64,000 nt of DNA from assembly GCA_026874595.1 (NCBI GenBank), contig CM049313.1, forward strand, positions 22,750,008-22,814,007, given 5' to 3'. Shown here in pieces: positions 37,211-49,324 of the stretch. Each line of letters opens with the position of its first letter. Positions within the stretch are counted from its first letter, which is position 1. The position numbers were made by a program, and so were the translations under genes. This DNA is from Sipunculus nudus (taxonomy: Eukaryota > Annelida > Sipuncula > Golfingiida > Sipunculidae). Under the pieces are notes generated by a model. The model ran no database searches. It had not been told where the DNA came from and saw only the letters and a list, made by a program, of their open reading frames with translations.

Positions 37211-37332
37211 TTCTCACCCACACAAAAATGTCATTAAACTTGTTCACGTATTTTATTTATGATGTGTTCCATGATTGGTCAAATCGCCTTTTACGTGGGA
37301 CGGAAACTTTAGGTAGTTGCTGGTGATAAAAA
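37211..37332 (+). promoter_or_regulatory. Gene C proximal promoter block
   Basis: TCACCCACACA (37213-37223), CACGTA (E-box-like, about 37245-37250), TGATTGG (37272-37278) and a TATA-like GATAAAAA (about 37325-37332). It aligns by eye with the gene A promoter, including the later GGCCGCACACCTG (about 37349-37361). Confidence 0.55.
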
Positions 37333-37435
37333 CGTAGTCCTCGTCTATAGGCCGCACACCTGTACTTTAAGCTCCGTTTATTTAATTTGAATCGAAGAAA
37401 AAGGATAGCACGCGCTCAGCCTTCCATATATCAAA

Positions 37436-37511
37436 ATGAAGTTTTACATGATCCTAGGACTGGCAGTGCTGGTGGCCCTGTGTCAAGCAGCATGTAAGTA
37501 CGGATTCATAC

Positions 37512-37560
<49 letters not shown>

Positions 37561-40500
37561 TGAGATCAGCCTTGGTTATAGCTATAATTTTAGTGTTATT
37601 AATTATTATTTTTATACATTGTATGATTAAGACAAGAACTATACAAATATTAATTCTCTCTCTGTCTCTCTCTCTCCAGTGATTGATTTAACCACAATAA
37701 AAAGCTTAATTGTCTATTCTTTGTTTACCCACCTGAACTCAAAAAGGACTACTTTTATCTACTTTTTAAATGTAGCTATAATTTCTTTTTCTATCAGCTA
37801 TACATGAAGACCAGGAGTACTATGAAAGGAGCCTGAAGGAAGAGCTGGAAAATGAGTGAGTCAATGTATATAGCTATAACTGATGATGAAATATCTGAAA
37901 ATCAACGTAATGATGACCGAAGTAGCGGAGTTACACTGTATACATGAAACAATACCTAAGTATGTATAAAACAATGGTCTTTAAATACACGATTTATGGA
38001 CTACCCTTACCAACATGTAGTCTAATGTATTTCGGGAGCACTGGGCAGAAATTTATTGCCTGAAATTTTCCTTAATCCATATTCAAGAGACAGTGCGCCC
38101 GAGGGCCATCGACATATCCTTTAAAAGTGTCTATTGTTAACGTGCATATCAGCGGATAAAAGGCTACAAAAATAAATGTCTATAGATTACAATTCTACAA
38201 TACATAAGCATCTGATGTAATATTTGATGAAAAATACTTAATACATAGCGCATTCTGGATTTTTCGGGGGGCGGGGAAGACCGAATCGGTGAAGTTGTAC
38301 ATTATATCAGTTGTACAATTTATAATGACCTCTCGACCCCCACATTTTGCTAATTAAATGAATGTAAGTTTGCAATAAATATACTCTCTAACAGCAGTTA
38401 GTAAAAAAAGTTGTAAAAAATGTGTCAAAGAGTCACTTAGTTCCTCAGATATGAATTAACTGCAGTTTGCAGAAATGTATAAAAAAAATTATAACAAAAA
38501 AATTAATTATATGAAAAAAAAGATAATATGACAGGATTTCTTTGTTTCCACGACATTCTGGTAATCGGCCATTTATTGCTCAAATGAAAAAAAAAAAAAA
38601 AAAACTGTGCAGGTTTTATAGATTAGAACGTTTAAGTAAATTTTTTTACTTCTTGTTGGTTTCTCAACGATACTATTCCCCGTTAGTTTATTTTCAAATT
38701 GCTTCAAAATAGGCTTCATTGTAATGGGAAAAATTTTTTAAAAAATTCAAACACCGCACCCTCTCAGTCGGTACACACAATCAATAGTTGCGATTCCCCG
38801 AAAATACTTCTCCCCCACCCATCAGAACTGGTTTCTTGACCAACCATATTATTATTATTATTATTAATATTATTATTATTATTATCAATATGATGATTAT
38901 TATTATTATTATTTTCATTTCACTTTATTGTAAAAATTGGGGGGGAATACGTTATATATACAAGAGCAGATATATGTGTACGTGTTAAAGCCACCCCCCC
39001 CCACCCCCGTCTAACACACGTACACACTCCATTGCCAATAGAAATTGCGCTACTGGTCGCGAGCTACCTATTCAACGACTGGCACGGTGTTTAAACGTAA
39101 GTATAGTCAACATTATGAGGTAGTTCCTGCGTCGAACCAACGCGCTCTCTATAACATAGTTTTAACCAAACCCCCCCCCCCCCGGGAAATTTTTTTTTCA
39201 TTAGACAATTGTTTGGCGAACGATTTCTTATACCTCAGCCAGCTGCGATAGGTATTATATTAACCCTTGATTTTTTACTGTGTCTGTCTACAATTTTACG
39301 CAGTGGGGTGCTGTCCTATTTTTGCACGAAAAAGGTATATTATGATAGAGCTATTTATCCGTATTATTGGGGAGGCAATTGCGGTAAAGGTGAGCCGGGG
39401 TTGTTGAACGGCAGAAACATATTTTGTGTGATTTTGTAGTTTGATTGAGATCCTGGCGTATATTACGGTCTTTGAAGACTTTCTTTTTCTTAAGTTGACA
39501 AATTTTCGGCCCACTTCAACTGTTCTACATCTTTCAAAAATAAACATTATTTGCTGGTGACAAAAAAGACAAACAGGCTTCTATTATATGGAAATGGTTA
39601 AACATTTTGTCATATTTGAGATCTTATTTCTCTCGACAGAGCCCTAAATGGCCAAGAAGCCGATGAGGAGCTACAACAAATACCACATCCGATAGTACAG
39701 GAAGCAGACGAAGAGGCACCGGAACCAGCTGGGGTCCGACCGGAAGCCGACGAGGAGGCACCGGAACCATGGGAAGATGTATCGGAAGCAGACAAAGAGG
39801 TACCTGAAACAGCTGATGTAGCACCAGAAGCAGACGAGCTTAAACAGGTACCACAAGGAGCAGAAGAGGAGCTACAGCAAATACCACATCCGATAGTACA
39901 GGAAGCAGACGAAGAGGCACCGGAACCAGCTGTGGTCCAGCCGAAAGCTGACGAGGAGGCACCAGAACCAGTTGACGTAGCACCAGAAGCAGACGAGCTA
40001 AAACAAGTTCCACAAGGAACAGAAGAGGAGCTACAGCAAATACCACATCCGATAGTACAGGAGGCAGACGAAGAGGCACTGGAACCAGCTGGGGTCCAAC
40101 CGGAAGCCGACGAGGAGGCACCAGAACCAGTTGACGTAGCACCAGAAGCAGACGAGCTAAAACAAGTTCCACAAGGAACAGAAGAGGAGCTACAGCAAAT
40201 ACCACATCCGATAGTACAGGAGGCAGACGAAGAGGCACAGGAACCAGCTTGGGTCCAACCGGAAGCCGACGAGGAGGCACCAGAACCAGTTGATGATGTA
40301 TCGGAAGCAGACGAAGAGGCACCAGAACCAGCTGGGGTCCAACCGGAAGCTGACGAGGAGGCACCAGAGCCAGTTGACGTAGCACCAGAAGCAGACGAGC
40401 TAAAACAGGTACCACAAGGAGCAGAAGAGGAGCTACAGCAAATACCACATCCGATAGTACAGGAAGCAGACGAAGAGGCACCGGAACCAGCTGGGGTCCA

Positions 40501-40924
40501 ACCGGAAGCCGACGAGGAGGCACCAGAACCAGTTGACGTAGCACCAGAAGCAGACGAGCTAAAACAGGTACCACATGGAGCAGACGAGGAGCTACAGCAA
40601 ATACCACATCCGATAGTACAGGAAGCAGACGAAGAGGCATCGGAACCAGCTGAGGTTGTACCGGAGGCTGAAGATGCAAACCCGGAAGCAGACTGGGAAG
40701 GACCCGAAGGAGAGAATGTGCGTCAATCACGTCTACTATGTAAAAAGAAGGGAAAGAGCTGCGGATGGAGAAAATGGTGTTGCGGAGGTTTAACCTGTAA
40801 TCCTGACAGCGGAACCTGCCTGGAATGTATCTCTGAAGGATCTACATGTACTCGCCTGAAGAGAAAATGCTGCAAAGGAAAATGTGTCTTCCATGGGTGG
40901 TCATTTAGAGGAGTGTGCCAATAA
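37436..40924 (+). CDS. Gene C: double-knot peptide precursor with ~53-residue acidic repeats (3 exons)
   Basis: Exons 37436-37493, 37798-37855, 39640-40924 (1401 nt, 466 aa), all in phase. The signal peptide MKFYMILGLAVLVALCQAA is nearly identical to gene A. Exon 2 encodes SIHEDQEYYERSLKEELEN. The propeptide is a run of units of about 53 residues, each with a QQIPHPIVQEADEEAPEPAG-like part, a PEADEEAPEPVDVAPEADEL-like part and KQVPQG(T/A)EEEL; some units are shortened. RQSR (residues 400-403) precedes a strongly basic 63-residue tail with 12 cysteines: C-x6-C-x5-CC-x4-C-x6-C, Leu-Glu, C-x6-C-x6-CC-x3-C-x10-C. The first loop is KKKGKS. The 3' UTR resembles gene A's, and the promoter and introns also resemble it, so A and C are probably the closest pair. 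Function unknown. Confidence 0.88.
37512..37557. repeat. (CT)n microsatellite in intron 1 of gene C
   Basis: Forty-six bases of CT alternation starting 19 bp after the exon; a second shorter CT tract lies at about 37655-37678. Confidence 0.9.
38848..38912. repeat. (ATT)n microsatellite in gene C intron 2
   Basis: ATT trinucleotide run with a few interruptions. Confidence 0.85.
39702..40650 (+). repeat. Coding tandem array in gene C exon 3
   Basis: About five to six units, most near 159 bp, encode the acidic propeptide. Units differ by a few codons and by internal deletions, so the array is less homogenised than the one in gene B. Confidence 0.75.
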
Positions 40925-41268
40925 AATGATGTGCGTGGCTCCGTTTTCAAATTGTTTAGGGAACTACGCGAGTTTCCATTTCCAATATATATTTTCCTCT
41001 CCAAAGTCTATATACTATTAATGTAAAGCAAAGAGCGTTTAAAGATGCCTTTGTAAGATTCGGTGGTCATGTAGTATTCGTACAACAAATTGTTTGGTTT
41101 TAGTTTTTTTTTTTATAATTTCACAGGTGATTACAATAGAAAATTATGTATATTATGTAGCACAGATTTCAAACAAAACTCAAGTGCTTTTTACATTGTA
41201 ACCAATAATGGGAACTCGGACCATAATTTGTTACACACATATACTGTCTATGTTTGAATGTTTCACGC

Positions 41269-41274
41269 AAATAA
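41269..41274 (+). terminator. Gene C polyadenylation signal
   Basis: AATAAA in TTTCACGCAAATAAAC, matching the 3' UTR of gene A. Confidence 0.55.
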
Positions 41275-41899
41275 ACTTTTTCTCATTATTTTTTTTTTGT
41301 TATACACATATACCATTTGTGTATTGAGTGATTCAAAATTAACTGATCTTTAGCGATCTGATAAGAAGGATATTAGGGACCTTTTTTCTTTTTTTTTTAA
41401 TTCAGCATGGTATGGATATCTTTCTTGTTCTTGTAAACAATTGGACAAACAGAAATACCAATATTTTTTGTGCACCCTATACCAAACCGCTGAACGACGT
41501 GGCAGTAAAACAGAAACCGTGTATATAAAACAAAAGCTATTTCTGCTAATGCAATGAAATGAAGGTACCATGTATCTGAAAGAAGCATAGGTAAAACTTT
41601 TAGTTAAACAGTTATGCACCCATGCACACATCCATCAGTCTCATTTATCACCCCTATTGGTAAAAAATGACAGGACCTAAAAATAACATTTTTGATTATG
41701 GTTTAAAATATGCTCAATATAATGACTTTTTTAAGCTGTTGTATACGATATCAGCAGACCTCCTAACCTTAAGCCAGGCTCAGACTTAATTGTATCCCGA
41801 GACAAAATCGATCAATAATATCGTTTTAACGCGGTCCGCAGGCAAATCTTATGAGCGAGATAACTCCAAAATTAAAATTATTTCAGGGATCTTTATCAA

Positions 41900-42870
41900 A
41901 CTTAACATGCGCATAGGTATGGGGTAGAGGACGAAACATATTTAAATTGATTTCGTGACCTTTACTAGAAGAGTGACCTTGACCTTGAATGGGTTCAATT
42001 GTTTTTTTTTTAATCACACAAAACCTTAAATATCTTACAAAAGATTGAATGGGTTGGTTAAATAACCAGGTTAATTGAATATATTGGATAGCTTTGTCTT
42101 TTATAATCCCTTTATTGTTTTCGCGCCCCCTCATCGTAAATTTACGCTTTAGTGTGAGCTTTATAAGTCAAAAACTAATGTACAGATTACTTTCATATTT
42201 AACACATGCATAGATATGGGTTACCGAATAGAGTCTGTATAAACTAGGTTTATGACTGTCACTATGCGAGTGGCATTGACCTTGAATATTTCCATATTTG
42301 TTAAAAACAAACAAAAACATTATATTTCTCAATTGGTTGGATGTTTTTCTGAAGATCAGACATACAGAAGTCAGATTGTAAGTTGTCGAATGCGGTCAAA
42401 ATCCTGTAAGCTTGATCTTGTTTTCAAGGTCAATTCTGTCAAAATATTAAATTTTTGTGAACCCATAACGTTTGAAGTATTGCATTGTATTTCTTTCAAT
42501 TGACACACTTATTCTTTCTACCAATATCTCAGACATTTTAAAAAATATTTTACCTTGAAACTGGCTGTTGAGGTCAAATCTGAGGAAACGCAGGATTTTT
42601 ATGAACCCTTTAACTTTTAAATACTTCATATTTGTTCCTCGATATTTATACGCTAAATGTTTTCACCAAGATCTCGGACTTGTTTGCAACCTGTTGAACT
42701 TGACACTTGACTGGTGAAATCAACAATAAATAGGATTTAGGTAAACCCATAACTTGGGAAAGTACCCCATATTTTTAATCAATTTTGATACACATATTAT
42801 TTCAACGAAAATATAGGACAAACATTGGTGACATTGGCCTTAGTTACCTCAATTGAGCCTCTAATTTATT
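41900..42870. repeat. Degenerate repeat block (GACCTTGAA-rich)
   Basis: Repeated phrases such as TGACCTTGAAT, AACCCATAAC/GAACCC, AAATACTTCATATTTGTT and ACCAATATCTCAGACAT recur at irregular spacing of roughly 170 bp. No ORF of note. Confidence 0.4.
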
Positions 42871-43789
42871 ATGACCGGAAAAAGGCCTATCAGGGGATAC
42901 TACTACATCTCCGATGCCTGAAATGTCTAGTTAAAATACTGTCTACCTAATAAACAATTAAGAATGGGCCTGATGGAACTTACAGGTCATTTCGTCATAT
43001 AAAAGTTCCCTATATAACATAAATGAAGATTCTGGAGTTTAGATTTCTTTTTAACAACTCAGCAACTTAAGTTTCATAAAAGCTATTGTTAGGTATTTTG
43101 TAAATGAAACAAATGATGACAACCATCAAATTATACTTAGGTGTAGATGTATCTAATTGTTTGTGCGAGCATTTTGAGTTGTAATAAGAGAGGTATAAAT
43201 AAAATTAGTATTTTAAATTTAATTTCTATCATTTTTAGTATAGTTATCATTACTTTGTTAAAGACCATGATGAATTGCTCACTATTATAGCTCTTAGCTT
43301 TTCTTACTTGAGTAATCGGTAGTGCAAAATTGAGCAGTAAGTCAGGTTATATTCACCTCCCAGTTACCTCCTGAACAAATCACCTCATTTGTATATGAGC
43401 AAAGACTTTAAGCCTAGTCATGATTAATTGCTAAGCAAATTAGCTGAAAAGGGGAAGGGTGTGGTACTTTCATGTAGATAGAATTAGATTCTCAATGGAA
43501 CTACAGAGGGAGCCCATCTCTTATCCATAAGGTGTACACAGAGATAGATATAAAAAAGTGACCCGTTGGTCATGACGCTCAGCCGACTGATATGTTGACA
43601 ATATGTCCTTGCACAGACAACTAATAAAGGCAACGTAGGTTGCATCATTGTTCATGCATATTAGCTTAAGTTCATCAAGACCCATAAGCACAACGAATCT
43701 GATGACAAACCAACCGGCCTTTCATGAGGAATCTGGCAATTTGTGTGTGGGGAGACCTTTTGAGGAACTCTCAGGATGACATGTAAGAA

Positions 43790-45035
43790 GATTCTTGGCC
43801 GAAAGGTTATGGTTATGTTTATAAGCCCCATAGCTCAGAAAATATGGGAAACAGCGACCTAAATACATGTTTCCAAGGAGATTTTCACAGACCTCCTGGA
43901 TTTAAGGTAAGAAGATTCCATGTCCAATGTTTGTGATCTGTGCCCTGCTTTGGTATCAAATTTTTAATTATGATGGGGGGTGCTTATAAGCCCAATAGCT
44001 CAGAGATATGGGTAACAGAGACCTAATTTCAGGTTTCCATGGAGACTTTTCATGTACCTCTCTGGATGTAAAGTGAGAAGATTCTATGTCTAGTTGTTAC
44101 GATTTGAGCCCTGTTAACAGATGACCACATCTTTTAGAGTCTCAAAAATAGATAAAAAAAATAGTAAAATATCGAAAATAATACCGGTGGCACCACCAGT
44201 CTGCAGAAACTGATGTAACCCCCGATGATCAATATCCATGCAAAGAATCATGGTGATTAGTGCATTAGTTGTTCAGATACATGAGTTTTGGTATCAAATT
44301 GGTTAGTATTCTGGGGAGGTACTTCGGAGCTCCATAGCTTAAAGAATTTGGGTAACAGAGACCTAATTCTAGGTTTTTCATGGAGACTTTTCATTGATCT
44401 AACTGGATGTAAAGTTGGAAGATTCCAGGTCGAGCGTTTACCATTTGTGCTCTGTTAAAAGATGATGGAATCTCCATAGCTTGAAGAATATGGGTAACAG
44501 AGACCTAATTCCAGGTTTCACACAAGACATTTTATGGACCACTCTGGATGTAAAGTGAGAAGATTCCAGGTTCAGCGGTTACAATTTGTGCCCTGTTAAC
44601 AGATGGTGGCATCTATTAAGGTCTCAAAAATAGAGAAAAAAAAATTATAAAAAAAAACGAAAAAATACAGGTGGCGCCACCAGTCTGCAGAAACTGTTGA
44701 AACACTCCATAATCAATATCCATGCTAAGAAACATGGTGATCAATGCATTAGTTGTTCAGATACTTGAGTGTGGTATCCAATTTTTCATTATTTTGGGGG
44801 GGGTACATCGGAGCCACATAGCTTGAAGAATATGTAAAACAGAGCTCTAATTCCATGTTTCCAAGGAGACTTTTCATGAACCTCTCTGGATGTAAAGTTA
44901 GAAGATTCCAGGTCCATTAGTTACGATTTGTGCCTTGTAAACGGACAGACGGCCGGATGGCAGGACGGGCGGGCGGACGACGGACAAAGAGTGATCGCTA
45001 TAGCTCAGATGACCTAAAGTCAGCTGAGCTAAAAA
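43790..45035. repeat. Tandem copies of a ~240-bp dispersed repeat with terminal hairpin
   Basis: The phrases ATATGGGTAACAGAGACCTA, CTCTGGATGTAAAGTGAGAA and TTTGTGCCCTGTTAACAGA recur four to five times. The right end reads CTATAGCTCAG, a spacer, then CAGCTGAGCTA. Homologous to 1-483. Confidence 0.65.
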
Positions 45036-45039
45036 AAGC

Positions 45040-46680
45040 ATGATTTCTTAGTTGCATGTACTGTTTGCCAATGTAGTGCTCTAAACTAGCCACTGGTCTT
45101 TGGCAAATCATTGAGGATAACACCTAAGCCTTTGTGAGTTATGTAAGGCTATATCCAGCTGATGACAAAGTCAGATGCAACCCCTGTAGTGGCTTATATT
45201 AGGTCACAGGTAATCATGTTGGTGCTCTACTCTGAGCCATGTTATGTAATATGAGAGACTGGCCACAAGTATAAGCCTACCTACAACATAGTGGCCAGGT
45301 ACAATTGTACAAAATCAAGTCCAGTTGGGCATGCAAACACAAATCTGTCTAAAAAAAACTCAGAAAATGGAATAATCGAAGGAACATGAACAGACATGGA
45401 CATTATATTCTGGAAAAAGTGACCACTGTTACTACAACCATTTTTTTGGCTCGCAGATACCCCATTTAAATCATGTAGCCCGCCCTGCCCCGCATATGCC
45501 AGCATTTAGACCAACCCACCCCTCCCAGCACGCTGCGAAATTATAAAACCAAGACTTGTGTTTAAAATGTGCAACAAGCATTTGAAATTATATAAATCAT
45601 TTCTAGTTATTCTTCAGACTATTTTATCTATCTCATATCTTGATGAGACAAACTGTTAGATCTGTATACTGCGTAGGTTTTTTTTTCTTTGATGCATTTG
45701 AATAAAGGTTAGAGTATACAATTCTTGCATTACCTTTTGACAATATTAAGGTTTGTTATCGTGGTTGTAATCATTATTGCTTTTCGAAGTATTCATTTGA
45801 GTAATCGTAATTGATTACATGAATTTATTTTGGTAATTGTAATTGTAATCGTAATCGTTTACTTTCAAAATAATCGTGATCGTTATCGATTACATATATC
45901 AAGTAATCACCCTATGTCTGATGTTGACCTCATTTCACGCGATTATGTTCTATATTTTGAGAAACTATAAAAGGAAATCAAACGCAAGAGATTCTATAAT
46001 TCAAGACAATTGGAGGAATCACATATTAAATGTGTATATGCTATCAGACCTGGTACATAATACCTTAGAATTTTAGGTATGAAGATATCTGAAATCAACC
46101 TGACAATATGTATAAGCAGCCCCCATGCTCACTCTTATGAAACAGATGTTGTAAGATCGGGAATGTCTCAACAAACAACATGAAAAGAGTTACGGCGTAT
46201 AGTATGACCATATGGCAATATGATTAACCAGGGCTGACTGGCCCCACATGGTCTGATGATATTCAATACCACGGTTGTTGTTTTACCTTTATTATGTAGC
46301 AGCTAAACTCCCATATTAAACAAATATCAGGGTGTCTCGATTTGTAATGAAACAGAAGGGTATCCATTTATACCGCAAGGGTTAACTCACCATGCAGTTA
46401 CATGTATGTCTAGGTTAGGTCCAATCTTGTTTTGGATGGGTACCCCGGATCTATATTAGCTGATATATAATTAGTATTTGAAAGATAAACATTGCTACCC
46501 GAAGGGGGTTCTCTCCCCTTTATTGTCCTCTGCTCACTTGTCCAATAGATAAAATACCCCTACGGACCACCTCCCGTAACAGGTCCCTAAATCAACTCTT
46601 AAAATTCAAATGAAAATATTAACAACTACAAAATATGTTCCTATAAATCTAGCAACGTATTAGACGTTTCCTTGTAGTTT
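45040..46680. other. Intergenic DNA upstream of gene D; no gene seen
   Basis: Holds a TAATCG-rich low-complexity stretch (about 45760-45900) and degenerate pieces resembling the 27-29 kb minisatellite (for example about 46130-46170 and 46225-46400: ACCAGGGCTGACT, AACAGAAGGGTATCCA). No coding signal. Confidence 0.4.
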
Positions 46681-46689
46681 TTCATCATA

Positions 46690-46810
46690 TTCACACCCAC
46701 ACAAGAAATCTTATCAAACTTTCTCCACGTGAGTTATTTATGAGGAATTGATTGGCTAGGTTAACATCCACGAGGTAATGACACGTTAGATAACCGATGA
46801 TGATATAAAC
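46690..46810 (+). promoter_or_regulatory. Gene D proximal promoter block
   Basis: TTCACACCCACACAAGAAAT (46690-46709), E-box CACGTG (46726-46731), TGATTGG (46749-46755), TATA box ATATAAA (46803-46809) in GATGATATAAAC. The distal half matches gene A closely and the TATA context matches gene B. Confidence 0.6.
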
Positions 46811-46885
46811 ACAGCGCCACGTAAAATTTCCGTCTGGTTCATTTAACTCGGGGAATTAGGATTGTTTGTGCTCTCACAGTTGAGA

Positions 46886-47078
46886 ATGAAGTGTTTAATC
46901 ATCATAGGACTGGCCGTGTTGGTCTCTATCTCTCAAGCAGCATGTAAGTATAAAAATCCTGAATTGCATTAAATATTAATCTGACACGATTATATTTTAC
47001 TGTTATTGTTATCAAGCTTGCTCCGTTAACTACGGCTTGACAGTCAATTGTTTTTCTCATACCACCTCTCATTCTTTA

Positions 47079-47116
<38 letters not shown>

Positions 47117-48711
47117 ACACACACATACTGTAACGCCGACGCCATGTTACTGTTATCGCCATTACCACTTATATTTCCATTATCCGCCGTCCTTAACATA
47201 TGTTTTAACCTAATATAGCTTTAAGTTCTGAAATTTACTTTGGGCAAAGGAACCTTTCAAAATTTATATTTGTAGTAATTCTTTTTCCCAAATTATAAAA
47301 AAAAATAAATGAGAAACGATTCTTTAAAAAATTATTAAAATTAATTTTTTTTTCTAGCATTACAAGAGGAACAGGAGTACTATGAAAGGAGCCTGAAAGA
47401 AGAACAGGAAAATGAGTAAGCATATGCTTTTTTGTCATAATCGATAAAGATACAGTGGAAGCCCGCCTTGCGACCACCCCACAGTTGCGACGACCCCCAC
47501 AATTACGAGCAATTCCTTAGTCCCGAATATATAATTCAGGTAACCTAAGAATTTCACAAATACAACCAGCACATCATTACGACCACTATGTTCAGCCCAA
47601 GGTTGTCATAATTTTGGGGTTCCACTGTACTTGGTAAACCTTGTGTATCAGGCTACGGGATTAGAACATATGACCGCTTGATAACAAGTCCGGTACCTTT
47701 GCGAATACACCAATCTGGAATATTCGTATATCATAAAACAACAAAATCAAGTTACTTTCTCTGTTTCTTCTTAGTTATTGAGTTTTACGCAAAGGAATAA
47801 ACTGCATATGTTTATATATTATATACGTCGAGATAGGGAAAACATTATACGGATAAACTCTTCTTCACAACTACCCTTTAACTTGACCATTTTGCTATTT
47901 CAAGCAACGGTTTTGGTCCTGCAGAGCATGTTTGTCTGACACGAATTGTATTGTGTGCGTTAATATTACTGAATTGTCATAAAAATACAAAATGGAGTAA
48001 CTTTGTGTAAAAAAGACTTTGGGGAGAATAAAAAATTTAAACATATTGACAAAACCTTGTCATATACCATTGCATTGAGTGTAAACTAAAGCCATCAACA
48101 CATTCAAATTACTTATATGTTAAAAATAAAGCTTATATAAAGTTGCACTGATTGTGAGTCTGTCATGTAATATGTATAATGTGCACGGTGTGTATAGACA
48201 AAACGTTACATTTTTCCATCATTAAGCAATGTTTCTCTTCGCTTTGCATAACATGTAGTGTTGTTTATGTCTGAACAGTGGACAGAATGACCAAGAGGCT
48301 AACGAAGGCGAGCTTAACCAAGTACCACTTCCGATAGTACAGGAAGCAGATGAAGAGACACCGGAAGAAGTTGAGGGAGTAGCGGAGGCAGACGAAGTGG
48401 AACCAGAACAAGATGAAGCTGAAGCTGAAGCAGACGAAGAGGCACCAGAAGATGATGAGGTTGCTCCGGAAGCGGAGGAAGAGATACCTGAATCACCAGA
48501 AGCTGATGAAGAGGACCAAGAGGCACCAGGAGCGTCTGAGGCGGCACTTGAATCCGAAAATGAAAACCCTGACGTAGAGGCGAAGGGGCATGAGAGCGAG
48601 GATTTACGCTCGAAGAGGATTCTATGTTCCTTTAGAGGTCAAAGCTGTCGATTCTTTCGACATTGCTGCTGGCGCTTGAGATGCTCAAAATTGTTTGGAA
48701 TATGCCTTTAA
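46886..48711 (+). CDS. Gene D: single-knot peptide precursor (3 exons)
   Basis: Exons 46886-46943, 47358-47415, 48279-48711 (549 nt, 182 aa), all in phase. Signal peptide MKCLIIIGLAVLVSISQAA; exon 2 SLQEEQEYYERSLKEEQEN. The propeptide is acidic (Glu/Ala/Asp/Pro) but not in exact repeats. RSKR (149-152) is a strong furin-type site. The predicted mature peptide is only 30 residues with six cysteines, C-x6-C-x5-CC-x4-C-x6-C, identical in spacing to the first module of genes A, C and E. The stop falls two codons after the sixth cysteine, exactly at the inter-module linker, so the second knot is absent. It may be a functional single-knot form or a truncated double-knot gene. Confidence 0.85.
47083..47113. 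repeat. (CT)n microsatellite in intron 1 of gene D
   Basis: Thirty-one bases of CT alternation; positional counterpart of the tracts in genes A-C. Confidence 0.85.
47451..47629. mobile_element. MITE with TA target duplication (CAGTGGAAGCCC ends)
   Basis: Reads TA-CAGTGGAAGCCC at the left and GGGGTTCCACTG-TA at the right, giving 12-bp terminal inverted repeats with one mismatch and a TA duplication, as expected for a Tc1/mariner/pogo-type non-autonomous element. About 176 bp inside. Located in intron 2 of gene D. Confidence 0.65.
47634..47720 (-). mobile_element. tRNA-like SINE fragment
   Basis: On the minus strand it has AAAGGTACCGGACTTGTTATC and a B-box-like GTTCTAATCCC, resembling the GTACGCCGGACTTGTGCGCC and GGTTCGAATCC parts of the other SINE units. 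Partial. Confidence 0.35.
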
Positions 48712-49134
48712 ATTGCATTTGCATGCTGCGTTTTTCGATATTCGTCGAAAAATTAAAATTGCTTTATTTCTTTCTTAAAAGTTCATCTTTAAAAGTAAAG
48801 AATTACTATCTTACTGCTGAAGGAACTGGATTGAGAAACGCCAAACACACACGTATATAATTGTCTGTCAGTCAGGTTTCAACAGAAAAAGAGGTTTGGT
48901 GTTCATTTTGTCATAAATATTGAAGGACCAAATCGTCATTAAATCTATAGAAGTAATTACCATGTTTTACCTGCAAATTTAATACAGCTGCTTTAATACA
49001 ATAATAGATACATGTTTTTCTATAAAAAAATTTTTTTCAAACGCCATTTTTACATAGACCGGTATTGTATGATAGATAACTTGGCCACTTTCATAATCAC
49101 AAAACAAACTTGATGTCTGGACAAAAGCTAATCT

Positions 49135-49140
49135 AATAAA
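49135..49140 (+). terminator. Possible gene D polyadenylation signal
   Basis: AATAAA, 424 bp after the stop; the nearest clear one I found. Not supported by paralogue alignment. Confidence 0.3.
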
Positions 49141-49324
49141 CTGTTTTCGCTTTAAAACTTGTTAATATTTGTACCCCGTGTATGTGCATATGTGTAGAGA
49201 TATGTATAGAAACACAGAAAGGTCACTTCATACATGGGAATCATGACCTCCTGATTGCCGGTCGTCTGTTTTATCACTAAAGAGTGAGTTTTTACGGGAA
49301 TCGCGAAGGATGCGATATGTCGAA

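Noticed and set aside
39840-40730. A 296-codon minus-strand ORF
   Set aside because: Antisense shadow of the gene C acidic repeats.
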